This document shows positions 14,953 through 22,061 of a stretch of DNA of 26,144 bases, piece after piece. Under the pieces are notes generated by a model. The model searched no databases. It was given only the letters and a program-made list of their open reading frames with translations, and was not told the DNA's origin. How positions within the stretch are numbered: position 1 is the stretch's first letter; each line of letters starts with the position of its first letter. A program made the translations under genes and the position numbers. The stretch spans positions 1-26,144 of the forward strand of contig JAEDNB010000005.1 in assembly GCA_016302725.1 (NCBI GenBank), read 5' to 3'. This DNA comes from Lentisphaeria bacterium. Lineage in GTDB: Bacteria > Verrucomicrobiota > Lentisphaeria > Oligosphaerales > Oligosphaeraceae.

Positions 14953-15153
14953 TCATTCGCGGCGCGGCGGGGCCTGTCCGCCTGGGCATTCCCCGTGGCG
15001 GGGGCAGCAGGGGCATCCCGTGCCTCCGCAGCAGCCCCCTCCCTGGCGGCGACGGCGCCGGAGATAGCGCCAGGCGCCCCAGGCGGACAGGAGGACAAGG
15101 GTCAGGACCAACAGGTCCCCAGCATGGCTGGCAAGCCAACGGAAGGGATTCAT
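14953..15153 (-). CDS. Small Cys-rich single-pass membrane protein (FeoB-associated-like)
   Basis: The 66-residue protein has one membrane helix (about 12-30, GDLLVLTLVLLSAWGAWRY), then a basic patch RRRRR (32-36) and a Cys cluster CCGGTGCPCC (41-50) plus C56. This layout, N-terminal helix followed by basic residues and a Cys/Gly tail, is that of the FeoB-associated Cys-rich membrane protein family, thought to accompany ferrous-iron uptake. No feoB is nearby, so the family call is tentative and the role unknown. Its ATG overlaps the MATE stop (ATGA at 15150-15153), and its stop overlaps a possible mnmE start (ATGA at 14953-14956). These overlaps support its being translated. Confidence 0.65.
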   Translation of the reverse strand: MNPFRWLASHAGDLLVLTLVLLSAWGAWRYLRRRRRQGGGCCGGTGCPCCPRHGECPGGQAPPRRE

Positions 15154-16556
15154 GGCGCAGGGAAGGAAGGGGAGGAGGGGGGGACGGGGCATTCCTGTTC
15201 CAGGCGCTTCAGGCGGCGGCACTCGTGGGCCAGCAGAATCCCACTGAGGATGCCCGCCACGGCATCGGAGATGGGCCCCGCCCACCAGACGGCCTTCACG
15301 CCCCACAGCCAGGGCAGCAGGAGCAGCATGGGAATCAACACCACCCCCTGGCGCAGGCACCCCACCAGGATGGAGACGCTGGCCCGCCCCGTGGACTGGT
15401 AGTAGGTGCTGGTGACGATGCCCACGCAGATGAAGCTCAATCCCGGCAGCGTCACCCGCAATCCGTATGTGGCCATGTGGATGAGGTCCCCGGTGGTGCA
15501 GAAGAGGGAGACCAGGGGGCGCGCCAGGAAGAAGCAGGCCACGGTCAAGGCAATGCTGATGGCCGTCCCCAGGCCTTCGGTGAGGGTCAGGGCCTTCCGC
15601 ACCCGGCGGTAGAGCCTGGCGCCCGTGTTGTATCCGATGATGGGCTGCACCCCCATGTTGATGCCGAAGGCCGGCATCAGCAGGGCGATGAGGATGGGGT
15701 TGACAATCCCGAAGGCGGCGATGCAGATGGTGGCCTGCCCCTCGCTCTCCGCATAGCGGAGGAAGCCGCGGTTGTAGAAGATGAAGATGACGCTGTTGAG
15801 GCACTGCATGATGCAGGGGGCCAGCCCGATGGAAAGCACCCTCCCCAGCAGGTGCCAGTGGAGCCGGATGTTCCGCAGGCGCAGGCGCAGGGTCTTCCCC
15901 CGCAGGAAATGGGCCATGACCCAGGAGGAGGAGATGGCCATGGAAAGGATGGTGGCCACCGCCGCCCCCCGGATCCCCATCCCCAGCCAGAAGATGAAGA
16001 CGGGGTCCAGGACGATGTTCATCACGGCCCCCAGGACGATGACCCCCATGGCCGCCAGGGAATCCCCCTCCGCCCGGACAATGTTGCTCCCCCCAAAGCT
16101 CAAATGCTGGAAGATGTTCCCCCAAAGGATGATCTGGAGATATGCCCGGGCGTGGGGCAGCGCGGCCCCCGTGGTGCCCATGAAGCGCAGCGTCTGGTCC
16201 AGGAAGAGCAGCCCCAGCGCCTGGAAGGTGAAGATGAAGAGCAGGTAGAGGGCCAGGGCCTGCCCCAGCACCCTGTCCGCCTCCTCCTGCCTCTTCTCCC
16301 CCAGCATCAAGGACACCATGGCCCCGGACCCCTGGCCAATCATCATCCCAAAGGCCGTCAGGACAATCATATACGGCATGGTCAGCGCCAGCCCCGCAAT
16401 GGCGTCAGGCCCCACCGCATGCCCCAGGTAGAGGCGGTCCACTATGTTGTAGAGGCAATTCACCAGGCAGGAGACCATGGCCGGGAGGGCGAATCGGCGC
16501 AACAGCCTGTGTACGGGCTCCGTGCCCATGAAATCGGATGCGTGGGAGGTTTCCAT
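15150..16556 (-). CDS. MATE family efflux transporter
   Basis: This is a 468-residue, multi-helix inner-membrane protein with the two-fold MATE repeat. It opens with a cytosolic stretch, then LLRRFALPAMVSCLVNCLYNIVDRLYLG (about 18-45) with the typical NxxYNIVDRxYLG pattern. GMMIGQGSGAMVSLMLGEKR (about 70-89) and GMGIRGAAVATILSMAIS follow. The second half contains QPIIGYNTGARLYRRVRKAL and YYQSTGRA. This fits the MepA/NorM-type drug-sodium or drug-proton antiporters; substrate and ion cannot be told from sequence. It heads the minus-strand run MATE - Cys-rich protein - mnmE - ligA - kinase and is divergent from the PTS/ATPase operon. No Shine-Dalgarno is seen before ATG 16556. Confidence 0.92.
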   Translation of the reverse strand: METSHASDFMGTEPVHRLLRRFALPAMVSCLVNCLYNIVDRLYLGHAVGPDAIAGLALTMPYMIVLTAFGMMIGQGSGAMVSLMLGEKRQEEADRVLGQALALYLLFIFTFQALGLLFLDQTLRFMGTTGAALPHARAYLQIILWGNIFQHLSFGGSNIVRAEGDSLAAMGVIVLGAVMNIVLDPVFIFWLGMGIRGAAVATILSMAISSSWVMAHFLRGKTLRLRLRNIRLHWHLLGRVLSIGLAPCIMQCLNSVIFIFYNRGFLRYAESEGQATICIAAFGIVNPILIALLMPAFGINMGVQPIIGYNTGARLYRRVRKALTLTEGLGTAISIALTVACFFLARPLVSLFCTTGDLIHMATYGLRVTLPGLSFICVGIVTSTYYQSTGRASVSILVGCLRQGVVLIPMLLLLPWLWGVKAVWWAGPISDAVAGILSGILLAHECRRLKRLEQECPVPPSSPSFPAP

Positions 16557-16637
16557 GGCGAAAGGACGGGGAATGGGGCGATTCCGGATAACATAGCCCC
16601 TCCCCCCTGAATCCCCAGCCCCGGCGCCCCCGGGGGA

Positions 16638-16650
16638 AATCCGCCGGATT
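16638..16650. promoter_or_regulatory. Perfect 13-bp palindrome in the divergent control region
   Basis: AATCCG-C-CGGATT lies in the 215-bp gap between the MATE gene (minus) and the PTS EIIA gene (plus). It has the form of a regulator-binding site but no regulator gene is adjacent. The rest of the gap contains GC-rich runs and no gene that I can support. Confidence 0.35.
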
Positions 16651-16713
16651 GGCGGGGCGGCGGGAGTTTTCCCGTTCCCCGGGAAGGGCGCCTACGGGCT
16701 CCGCCGCAGGAAT

Positions 16714-16719
16714 TATAGT
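16714..16719 (+). promoter_or_regulatory. Candidate -10 element for the PTS/V-ATPase operon
   Basis: TATAGT, in the AT-rich patch AATTATAGTACAC, is the best -10-like hexamer 53 bases before the EIIA start. I see no convincing -35 at 16-18 bases, so support is weak. Confidence 0.25.
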
Positions 16720-16771
16720 ACACGCTTGTTTCGGAAGCGACTGTTTTTCCCTCCCCTCATACGAGAAGACC

Positions 16772-17224
16772 ATGAAGATTTCAGAGTATTTGACCCCGGG
16801 CCTCATCAAGTTGGACTTGGTCAGCGAGACCAAAGAGGAGCTTTTCCCGGAGATGGTCCAGTTGTTTGTCCGGAACGGGCTGATCCGGAACGCCGACGAG
16901 GCGGTGCGCGTCCTGGAGGAACGGGAGGAGAAGATGTCCACGGGCGTAGGCAACGGGATTGGCCTCCCCCACGGAAAGCTGCCGGAGGCCGCCACCTCCC
17001 TCCTGGCCCTGGGCATCTCCCGGAAGGGCATCGACTACGATTCCCTGGACGGGGCGCCGGTCTACATCGTCATCACCATCTTCGCCAATCCGGACAACCC
17101 CGCCCAGCACATCGAGGTGCTGGCGGAAATCTCCCGCCTCTTCGCCATCCCCGAGTTCGCCCAGCGGATCCGGGGCGCCCGCTCCGCCGACGAGGTCTTG
17201 AGCATCATCGCCGCCCAGGAATAG
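16772..17224 (+). CDS. PTS fructose/nitrogen-type EIIA domain protein
   Basis: This is a stand-alone 150-residue EIIA domain (PTS-EIIA-2 type, as in PtsN and FruA). The phosphorylated His is H67 in NGIGLPHGKL (61-70), and a second conserved-type His is H113 in NPAQHIEVL. STGVGNGIGLPHG is the family signature. It would receive phosphate from HPr and act either in sugar uptake or as a regulator; no PTS EIIB/C, HPr or EI gene is in the window, which favours a regulatory PtsN-like role (inference). ATG 16772 is chosen because the family begins MKISEYLTP and GAGAAG lies upstream; upstream in-frame sequence is not conserved-looking. It is the first gene before the V-type ATPase genes, 41 bases away. 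Confidence 0.9.
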   Translation: MKISEYLTPGLIKLDLVSETKEELFPEMVQLFVRNGLIRNADEAVRVLEEREEKMSTGVGNGIGLPHGKLPEAATSLLALGISRKGIDYDSLDGAPVYIVITIFANPDNPAQHIEVLAEISRLFAIPEFAQRIRGARSADEVLSIIAAQE

Positions 17225-17265
17225 AGGCGGCAGCCCCGCCATTGCAGAGGAATCTGGTTACGACT

Positions 17266-17577
17266 ATGGAAGAACTTCTGGAGCGGATGCTGGCGGTGGA
17301 CCAGCAGGGCGAGGCCCTGGTGAAGGAAGCCGAGGCGCAGGCGCTGAAGATCCGGGAGGAGAGCACCCGGTCCCTGACGGAAAAGGGAGCCGCCGAATCC
17401 CGCGCCCTGGCCGAGGAATGCAGAATCCTCCAGGAGCAGATCCTGGACAACGCCCGGCAGCAGCGGAAGGAGGCCCTGGAAAAGGCCACCCGCCAACTGG
17501 CCCCCAAGGGCGAAGCCTTCTCCCACGACCTGGAAGCCTACCGCCCACGACTGCTGAAAGAACTCCTGGCCCTGTGA
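17266..17577 (+). CDS. V/A-type ATPase peripheral stalk subunit G/H
   Basis: This is a 103-residue, almost entirely helical, charged protein: MEELLERMLAVDQQGEALVK at the start, then heptad-like Glu/Lys/Ala/Leu sequence to about residue 75. Such short coiled-coil proteins pair with subunit E to form the peripheral stalk of V/A-ATPases. The family evolves fast and sequence similarity is weak, so the call rests on size, coiled coil and position directly before the other subunits. The last ~25 residues (SHDLEAYRPRLLKELLAL) are less coiled. The Shine-Dalgarno is weak (AGAGGA, about 15 bases away). The next subunit gene starts 58 bases later. Confidence 0.75.
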   Translation: MEELLERMLAVDQQGEALVKEAEAQALKIREESTRSLTEKGAAESRALAEECRILQEQILDNARQQRKEALEKATRQLAPKGEAFSHDLEAYRPRLLKELLAL

Positions 17578-17635
17578 AACGCCCCGCGCCATTCCCCGGA
17601 ATGGCGCCCGCACGGCCTCCCCCACTCCCCCGGAG

Positions 17636-18667
17636 ATGGCACCCTTCCCCCTCAATCTCGGCCTGGATTTCCTCTACGCGCGAATGCACGGGTGGTGGTC
17701 CCGAAGCGCCACCGGCCCCGTCCTGGAAGAACTGACCCGCGCCGCCACCGAGGAAAATTTCTTCCATCTCCTCCAGGCCCGGGGGATCCTGGCGGTGACC
17801 GGCCCCGAACGGGTCCTGGAACAGCTCCTCCTGCGGCAATACGAAAGGCTCGCCCAGCTGGGGGCGCGGGTGGACCCCGCCTTCCACGCCTATGCCGCCC
17901 TCCTCCAGAAAATCCTGGAGCGGGAAAACTACAAGACTATCCTCAACTACCGCTTCTTCCCGGAACGGGAGACCCACCTCAGCGACGCCCTGGTACGCTT
18001 CCCCGGCGCAAAAGTCGGTGAAAACGAACTGCTGACCCTCCTGGACGCCACCACCGACGAACAGTTCCTGCGACTCTTCCTCCAGACCACGGGAAGCCCC
18101 CGGCTCACCGAAATCGCACGGCAACTCGCCAAGGACAAGGACCTCATGCGGGCCGAATGCGCCGTGGACAACTTCTCCTACCAGGAGGAACTCCAGGCCA
18201 TCCGGCGCCTGGACGGCCCATGCCGCCGGGTCCTGCTCCACCTCAAGGGACAGCAAATCGACCACGTCAACATCATCACCCTCCTGCGAAACGCCAATTT
18301 CTACCACCTGGACGCCAAGGGGCTCTCCTACGCCTGGCTGGAGGGGGGGCTGGCCGTGACCCGGAGGCTCTTCGACCACCTGGCCACCGCCACCTCCCCC
18401 GTCCAGGTCGTCCAGGCCCTCCCCGCCGCATACCACCATGTCCTGGCGGGGGAAAGCGACACCTCCTCCACCCGGCTGGACCACCTCCTCCACTGCCATC
18501 TGGCACGGCAGGCCCGGGAATACTTCCACCACGCCAACGAACCCCGGCACGCCCTGGCCGTCTACCCCATCCTCCTGGAACAGGAGACCGTCAACCTCTC
18601 CCGCATCTACGAGGGCATCCGCTTCAACCTCCCCGCCGCGGACATCGCCGCCATGATGATCCGATAG
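17636..18667 (+). CDS. V/A-type ATPase subunit C
   Basis: Subunit C (yeast d homologue) is the funnel-shaped coupler that sits on the K ring and holds the D/F central stalk. The 343-residue helical protein starts MAPFPLNLGLDFLYARMHGW, the typical YxxARxxG-like entry of this family. It contains the usual long helices with many charged residues, such as KILERENYKTILNYRFF. LKGQQIDHVNIITLLR (about 205-220) is the recurrent 'D..Ni..llR' motif of the C/d family. Length fits. It starts after a 58-base gap with no clear Shine-Dalgarno and lies 31 bases before subunit I. Confidence 0.88.
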   Translation: MAPFPLNLGLDFLYARMHGWWSRSATGPVLEELTRAATEENFFHLLQARGILAVTGPERVLEQLLLRQYERLAQLGARVDPAFHAYAALLQKILERENYKTILNYRFFPERETHLSDALVRFPGAKVGENELLTLLDATTDEQFLRLFLQTTGSPRLTEIARQLAKDKDLMRAECAVDNFSYQEELQAIRRLDGPCRRVLLHLKGQQIDHVNIITLLRNANFYHLDAKGLSYAWLEGGLAVTRRLFDHLATATSPVQVVQALPAAYHHVLAGESDTSSTRLDHLLHCHLARQAREYFHHANEPRHALAVYPILLEQETVNLSRIYEGIRFNLPAADIAAMMIR

Positions 18668-18698
18668 CCCAGCCCAACGACTTCCCCCGGAGCCAAGA

Positions 18699-20651
18699 AT
18701 GTTCCTGCCCAACCGAATGGTCAAAGTGAATCTCCTGGTCTTCAACCGGCACCTCAGCCAGTTGACGGAGGCCCTGGGGAAATCCGGACTTCTCCATCTG
18801 GTGAACGCCACCGCCTCCTCCCGGAGCCGGCTGCTGGAGCAGATGGACACCGGCACGGACATCCGGGACATCGAGCAGAAACTGCGCCGCTGCTCCGTCC
18901 TCCTGGAGGCCCTGGGCATCGAGGAGGGGGAGGCCGCCCCCGCCGTCACCAACCTCTCCCAGGAGGAAATCGGCGACCTTTTCGCCAAAGTGGACCAGCG
19001 CTACCGGGAGGAGGAGCAGAACCTCACCAAACTCCTGGAGAGCCAGACGGGCCTCCAGCAGCAAAGCCGCGCCCTGGAGGGCTTCCCCTTTCCCAGCCTC
19101 CGGCTGGACACCCTCCGGAACCTCTCCCAACTCTGCGTGATGGCCGGCACCCTCAAGGGAGACGCCATGGTCCGGGCGCGCCAGACCCTGGTGGATGACG
19201 CCCTCCTCATCCCCTCCCCCTCCGGAAAGGGCGGCGAACTCCTGGTGGTCACCAGCCGCAGGAAACGCTTCGCCGTGGGGGACACCCTGGAAAAACTGGG
19301 CTTCCAGGAAATCAAGCTCCCGGAGATCCAGGGCACGGTCCGCGAACAGAAGAACCAAATCGACGCCCGGCTGGAGGAGGTGCGCGTGCGCCTCAACCAG
19401 GCCCGCCTGGCCGTGGTCGCCCTGGGCGAGGAATATGGCGGGCTCCTCCTGGCCATCCAGCGGCAGCTCAAGGGGCTGCTGGCCATCCGGCAGGCACAGG
19501 GGCTCTTCGGGCACAGCCGGCAACTCTACTGCATCTCCGGCTGGCTCCCCGCCCAGGACCTGCCCGCCCTCCAGAAGATGGTGGACAAGGCCACCGAGGG
19601 TACCGGCGTGGTGGAGGCCATCGACGCCGAAGAGGCGGAAGACCTCTCCCAGGGCACGGAACAGGTCCCCGTCCAACTCTCCGGCAACGGCCTCACCCGC
19701 CCCTTCCAGATGCTGGTCACCAACTTCGGCATGCCCAACTACCACGAACTGGACCCCTCCTTCTTCGTGGGGCTCACCTTCGTCGTCATGTTCGGCTTCA
19801 TGTTCGGGGACCTGGGACAGGGCGGCGTCCTCTTCCTGGCGGGGGTCCTGGCCCGCCTGAAGCGCAACGCCTCCCAGATGACCCGGGACGTGGGCACCCT
19901 CCTCCTCTGCTGCGGCGGCTCCGCCATGGTCTTCGGACTCCTCTACGGCAGCGTCTTCGGGAGCGAGGAACTGCTGCCGCGCCTCTGGGTCTCCCCCTCC
20001 CCCATGCACACCGGAGACCTTTTCCAACTGCTCATGACCGCCGTGGGCGTGGGCGTGGTCTTCCTCAGCGTCTCCCTTCTCTTCAACATCGTCAACCATT
20101 TCCGGGCAAAGAAATATTTCGAGGGGACCTTTGACAAATACGGGGTCCTGGGGCTGGTCTTCTATTGGGCCTCCCTGGCAACCGCCCTGGTCTCCCTGGT
20201 CACCGGCAAATTCGCCTCCTGGTCCCTGGCCTTCATCCTCACCCCCCTGGTGCTTCTGCTCCTCCGCATCCCCCTGGGCAACCTCCTCCGCCACCACTCC
20301 CTCTCCGGAGAGGAGGGGGGCCTCTTCGCCGGACTGCTGGAGGGCGTCATCGACACCATGGAGACCCTCACGGGATACCTCTCCGGAACCGTCTCCTTCA
20401 TCCGCGTGGGCGCCTACGCCATCTCCCACGCCGCCCTCTGCCTGGCCATCCACTCCATCATGGGAATGCTGGACGGCGCCCCCGGGGGGACCCTGGGCAA
20501 GGTCCTGGTGGCCATCCTGGGCAACGCCCTCATCATCGGCTTCGAGGGCATGGTGGCCGCCATCCAGTGCGTCCGGCTGGAATACTACGAGATGTTCTCC
20601 CGCTTCTTCCAGGGAGGCGGCGTGGAATACCGCCCCTTCAAGTTGAAGTGA
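18699..20651 (+). CDS. V/A-type ATPase subunit I (membrane stator)
   Basis: Subunit I (a-subunit homologue) anchors the stalks and forms the ion half-channels next to the K ring. The 650-residue protein has a long cytoplasmic N-terminal half with coiled-coil segments (about 85-115 and 210-260) and a membrane half from about residue 350 with seven or eight helices. Key residues are visible: Arg569 in TVSFIRVGAYAISHA, the Arg expected to face the K-ring Glu, and Arg626 in AAIQCVRLEYYEMFSRFF, the second conserved Arg. VGLTFVVMFGFMFGDLGQGG (about 361-380) is the usual first membrane motif. ATG 18699 has GGAG six bases upstream; ATG 18717 (MVKVNLLVF) is an alternative. Confidence 0.95.
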   Translation: MFLPNRMVKVNLLVFNRHLSQLTEALGKSGLLHLVNATASSRSRLLEQMDTGTDIRDIEQKLRRCSVLLEALGIEEGEAAPAVTNLSQEEIGDLFAKVDQRYREEEQNLTKLLESQTGLQQQSRALEGFPFPSLRLDTLRNLSQLCVMAGTLKGDAMVRARQTLVDDALLIPSPSGKGGELLVVTSRRKRFAVGDTLEKLGFQEIKLPEIQGTVREQKNQIDARLEEVRVRLNQARLAVVALGEEYGGLLLAIQRQLKGLLAIRQAQGLFGHSRQLYCISGWLPAQDLPALQKMVDKATEGTGVVEAIDAEEAEDLSQGTEQVPVQLSGNGLTRPFQMLVTNFGMPNYHELDPSFFVGLTFVVMFGFMFGDLGQGGVLFLAGVLARLKRNASQMTRDVGTLLLCCGGSAMVFGLLYGSVFGSEELLPRLWVSPSPMHTGDLFQLLMTAVGVGVVFLSVSLLFNIVNHFRAKKYFEGTFDKYGVLGLVFYWASLATALVSLVTGKFASWSLAFILTPLVLLLLRIPLGNLLRHHSLSGEEGGLFAGLLEGVIDTMETLTGYLSGTVSFIRVGAYAISHAALCLAIHSIMGMLDGAPGGTLGKVLVAILGNALIIGFEGMVAAIQCVRLEYYEMFSRFFQGGGVEYRPFKLK

Positions 20652-20721
20652 CCCCCCATCCCTTTCTTCCCCCATTGTCATTACGCTGAAAACAACCCCA
20701 CAACCCCATCCCCCCACGAAG

Positions 20722-21084
20722 ATGCCCACCTCCACCTGCCTCCGCTCCCTCGCCGCCACACTCCTGCTCCTCTGCCTGGCCGCCGCCCCCGCCTTCCTGG
20801 CCCAGGAAGCCGCCCCCGCCGGCCCCTCCGCCACCACCCAGCAGGCCGTCCAAAAGGTGGCTGACGCCCAGCGCCCCGCCGCCTTCTACTACGCCATCGC
20901 CGCCTCCATCGGCATCGGATGCCTCTCCGCCGGATACGCCGTGGGCAAGATTGGGGCCGCCGTCATGGGCGCCGCCGCCGAGAAGCCCGAAATCATGGGC
21001 AAGGCCATCGCCTTCGTGGGCCTGGGAGAGGGCATCGCCCTCTTCGGCTTCCTGGTGGCCCTCTTCCTCTACACCAAGATGTAG
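20722..21084 (+). CDS. V/A-type ATPase subunit K (proteolipid ring)
   Basis: K forms the rotating membrane ring that carries ions. The 120-residue protein has a signal-peptide-like N-terminus (hydrophobic 9-25, possible cleavage after FLA at 27), a polar spacer (28-52), then one two-helix hairpin: about 53-83 and 93-118. The essential carboxylate is Glu103 in AFVGLGEGIALFGF. There is a single hairpin, as in F-type c subunits, not the doubled 16-kDa form. Helix 1 has no Gln and the residues after Glu103 are Gly-Ile, so the usual Na+ ligands (Gln, Ser/Thr next to Glu) are not seen; H+ coupling is inferred. No Shine-Dalgarno; leader is C-rich. It lies 10 bases before subunit F. Confidence 0.94.
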   Translation: MPTSTCLRSLAATLLLLCLAAAPAFLAQEAAPAGPSATTQQAVQKVADAQRPAAFYYAIAASIGIGCLSAGYAVGKIGAAVMGAAAEKPEIMGKAIAFVGLGEGIALFGFLVALFLYTKM

Positions 21085-21094
21085 ACCCCACCCC

Positions 21095-21415
21095 ATGACC
21101 CCATACCGATTCATCGGAGACGCCGACACCGCCCTGGGCTTCCGCTTCGGCGGAGTGCCCGGGGACGTGGCCTCCAACCCCCAGGAGGCCCTGGAGGTCT
21201 TCCAGGCCGCCCTGGCGGACAAGTCCCTGGTGGTGCTGGTCCTCACCGAACAGGTGGCCCAGTGGCTCGCCCCCCAGGTCACCGCCCATAAACTCAACGC
21301 CTCCCAGCCCTACATCGCCACCGTGGAAGACGTGTGGGGGCACAAGGGAAAGGCCCAGACTCTGGAGCAACTCATCTTCGAAGCCGTGGGCGTGAAAATC
21401 ATCGAAACCAAATAG
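21095..21415 (+). CDS. V/A-type ATPase subunit F
   Basis: Subunit F binds the base of the D shaft in the rotor and can modulate activity. The 106-residue protein begins with the family entry YRFIGDADTALGFRFGGV (4-21), followed by SLVVLVLTEQVAQWL (45-59), the typical response-regulator-like alpha/beta fold. The C-terminal helix (LEQLIFEAVGVKII) inserts along D in known structures. ATG 21095 is chosen because the conserved domain begins there. The start is preceded by CACCCC with no Shine-Dalgarno, 10 bases after subunit K. Subunit E starts 17 bases downstream. Confidence 0.9.
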   Translation: MTPYRFIGDADTALGFRFGGVPGDVASNPQEALEVFQAALADKSLVVLVLTEQVAQWLAPQVTAHKLNASQPYIATVEDVWGHKGKAQTLEQLIFEAVGVKIIETK

Positions 21416-21432
21416 CCCCGCCATTCTGCCCC

Positions 21433-22047
21433 ATGGAAGAAGCCCATCCCCATTCCCAGGAGGAGAGACTCCAGCAGGAGATTCTCTCGGAAGCCAAGAA
21501 ACGCGCCTCCCGCCTCGTGGCCCGGGCCACCGCCGACGCCGCCCAGGCCCGGGAACGCTGGGAAAAGGACTCCGCCCAGGTCCGGGAAAACACCCTCGCC
21601 CGCTCCCGGCAGGAGGCGGAACGGGACGCCCGGAACCTCCTCCAGGGAGTCTGGATGGAGGAACGCAGGCTCTGGCTGCGAAAGCGGGAGGAGTGCCTCC
21701 AGGCCTTCTTCCAAAGCGTCCTGGAGGAGGCGGCGGGACTGCCCGCCGATGACCGGGACCGCCGCGCCTCCCTGGAAAGCCTGGCCCGGGAGGCACTCCT
21801 GGCCATGGGGGACCGGGAGATGAAGGCCCAGGTGGCGGAAAAGGACCTGGCCCTGGCCACCCCGCAGTGGCTCTCCCAGCTGGCGGGACGCCCCCTGTCC
21901 CTCCAGGTGGAGGCGGACCCCGCCGTGGCCGGAGGCATCCGCCTCGTCGCCCTGGATGGCTCCCGTACCTACGACAACACCTACGGCGCACGCCTCGGCA
22001 GACTCCAGGAGGAGTTCCGGCGGGAGGTGGCCGCCTGCGACAAATGA
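21433..22047 (+). CDS. V/A-type ATPase peripheral stalk subunit E
   Basis: E pairs with the small G/H protein to form the stator stalk that binds the top of the A/B head. From ATG 21433 the 204-residue protein has an N-terminal charged coiled coil (about 8-100: EERLQQEILSEAKKRASRLV and on) and a mixed alpha/beta C-terminal domain (about 110-200) with the family-like GGIRLVALDGSRTYDNTYGARL near the end, matching the E motif 'GG....dg.i..dnT...rl'. There is no Shine-Dalgarno; the leader ends CTGCCCC. The stop TGA overlaps a possible ATG (22044) of subunit A. Confidence 0.88.
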   Translation: MEEAHPHSQEERLQQEILSEAKKRASRLVARATADAAQARERWEKDSAQVRENTLARSRQEAERDARNLLQGVWMEERRLWLRKREECLQAFFQSVLEEAAGLPADDRDRRASLESLAREALLAMGDREMKAQVAEKDLALATPQWLSQLAGRPLSLQVEADPAVAGGIRLVALDGSRTYDNTYGARLGRLQEEFRREVAACDK

Positions 22048-22061
22048 GGGAGACCCTTCCC

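Noticed and set aside
18624..20837. Very long open frame antisense to subunit I (737 codons), and similar ones antisense to subunits A and B/D
   Set aside because: High G+C with C-ending codons keeps the opposite frames free of stops. The products are Gly/Glu/His-rich with no recognisable domain, and the other strand encodes clear ATPase subunits.
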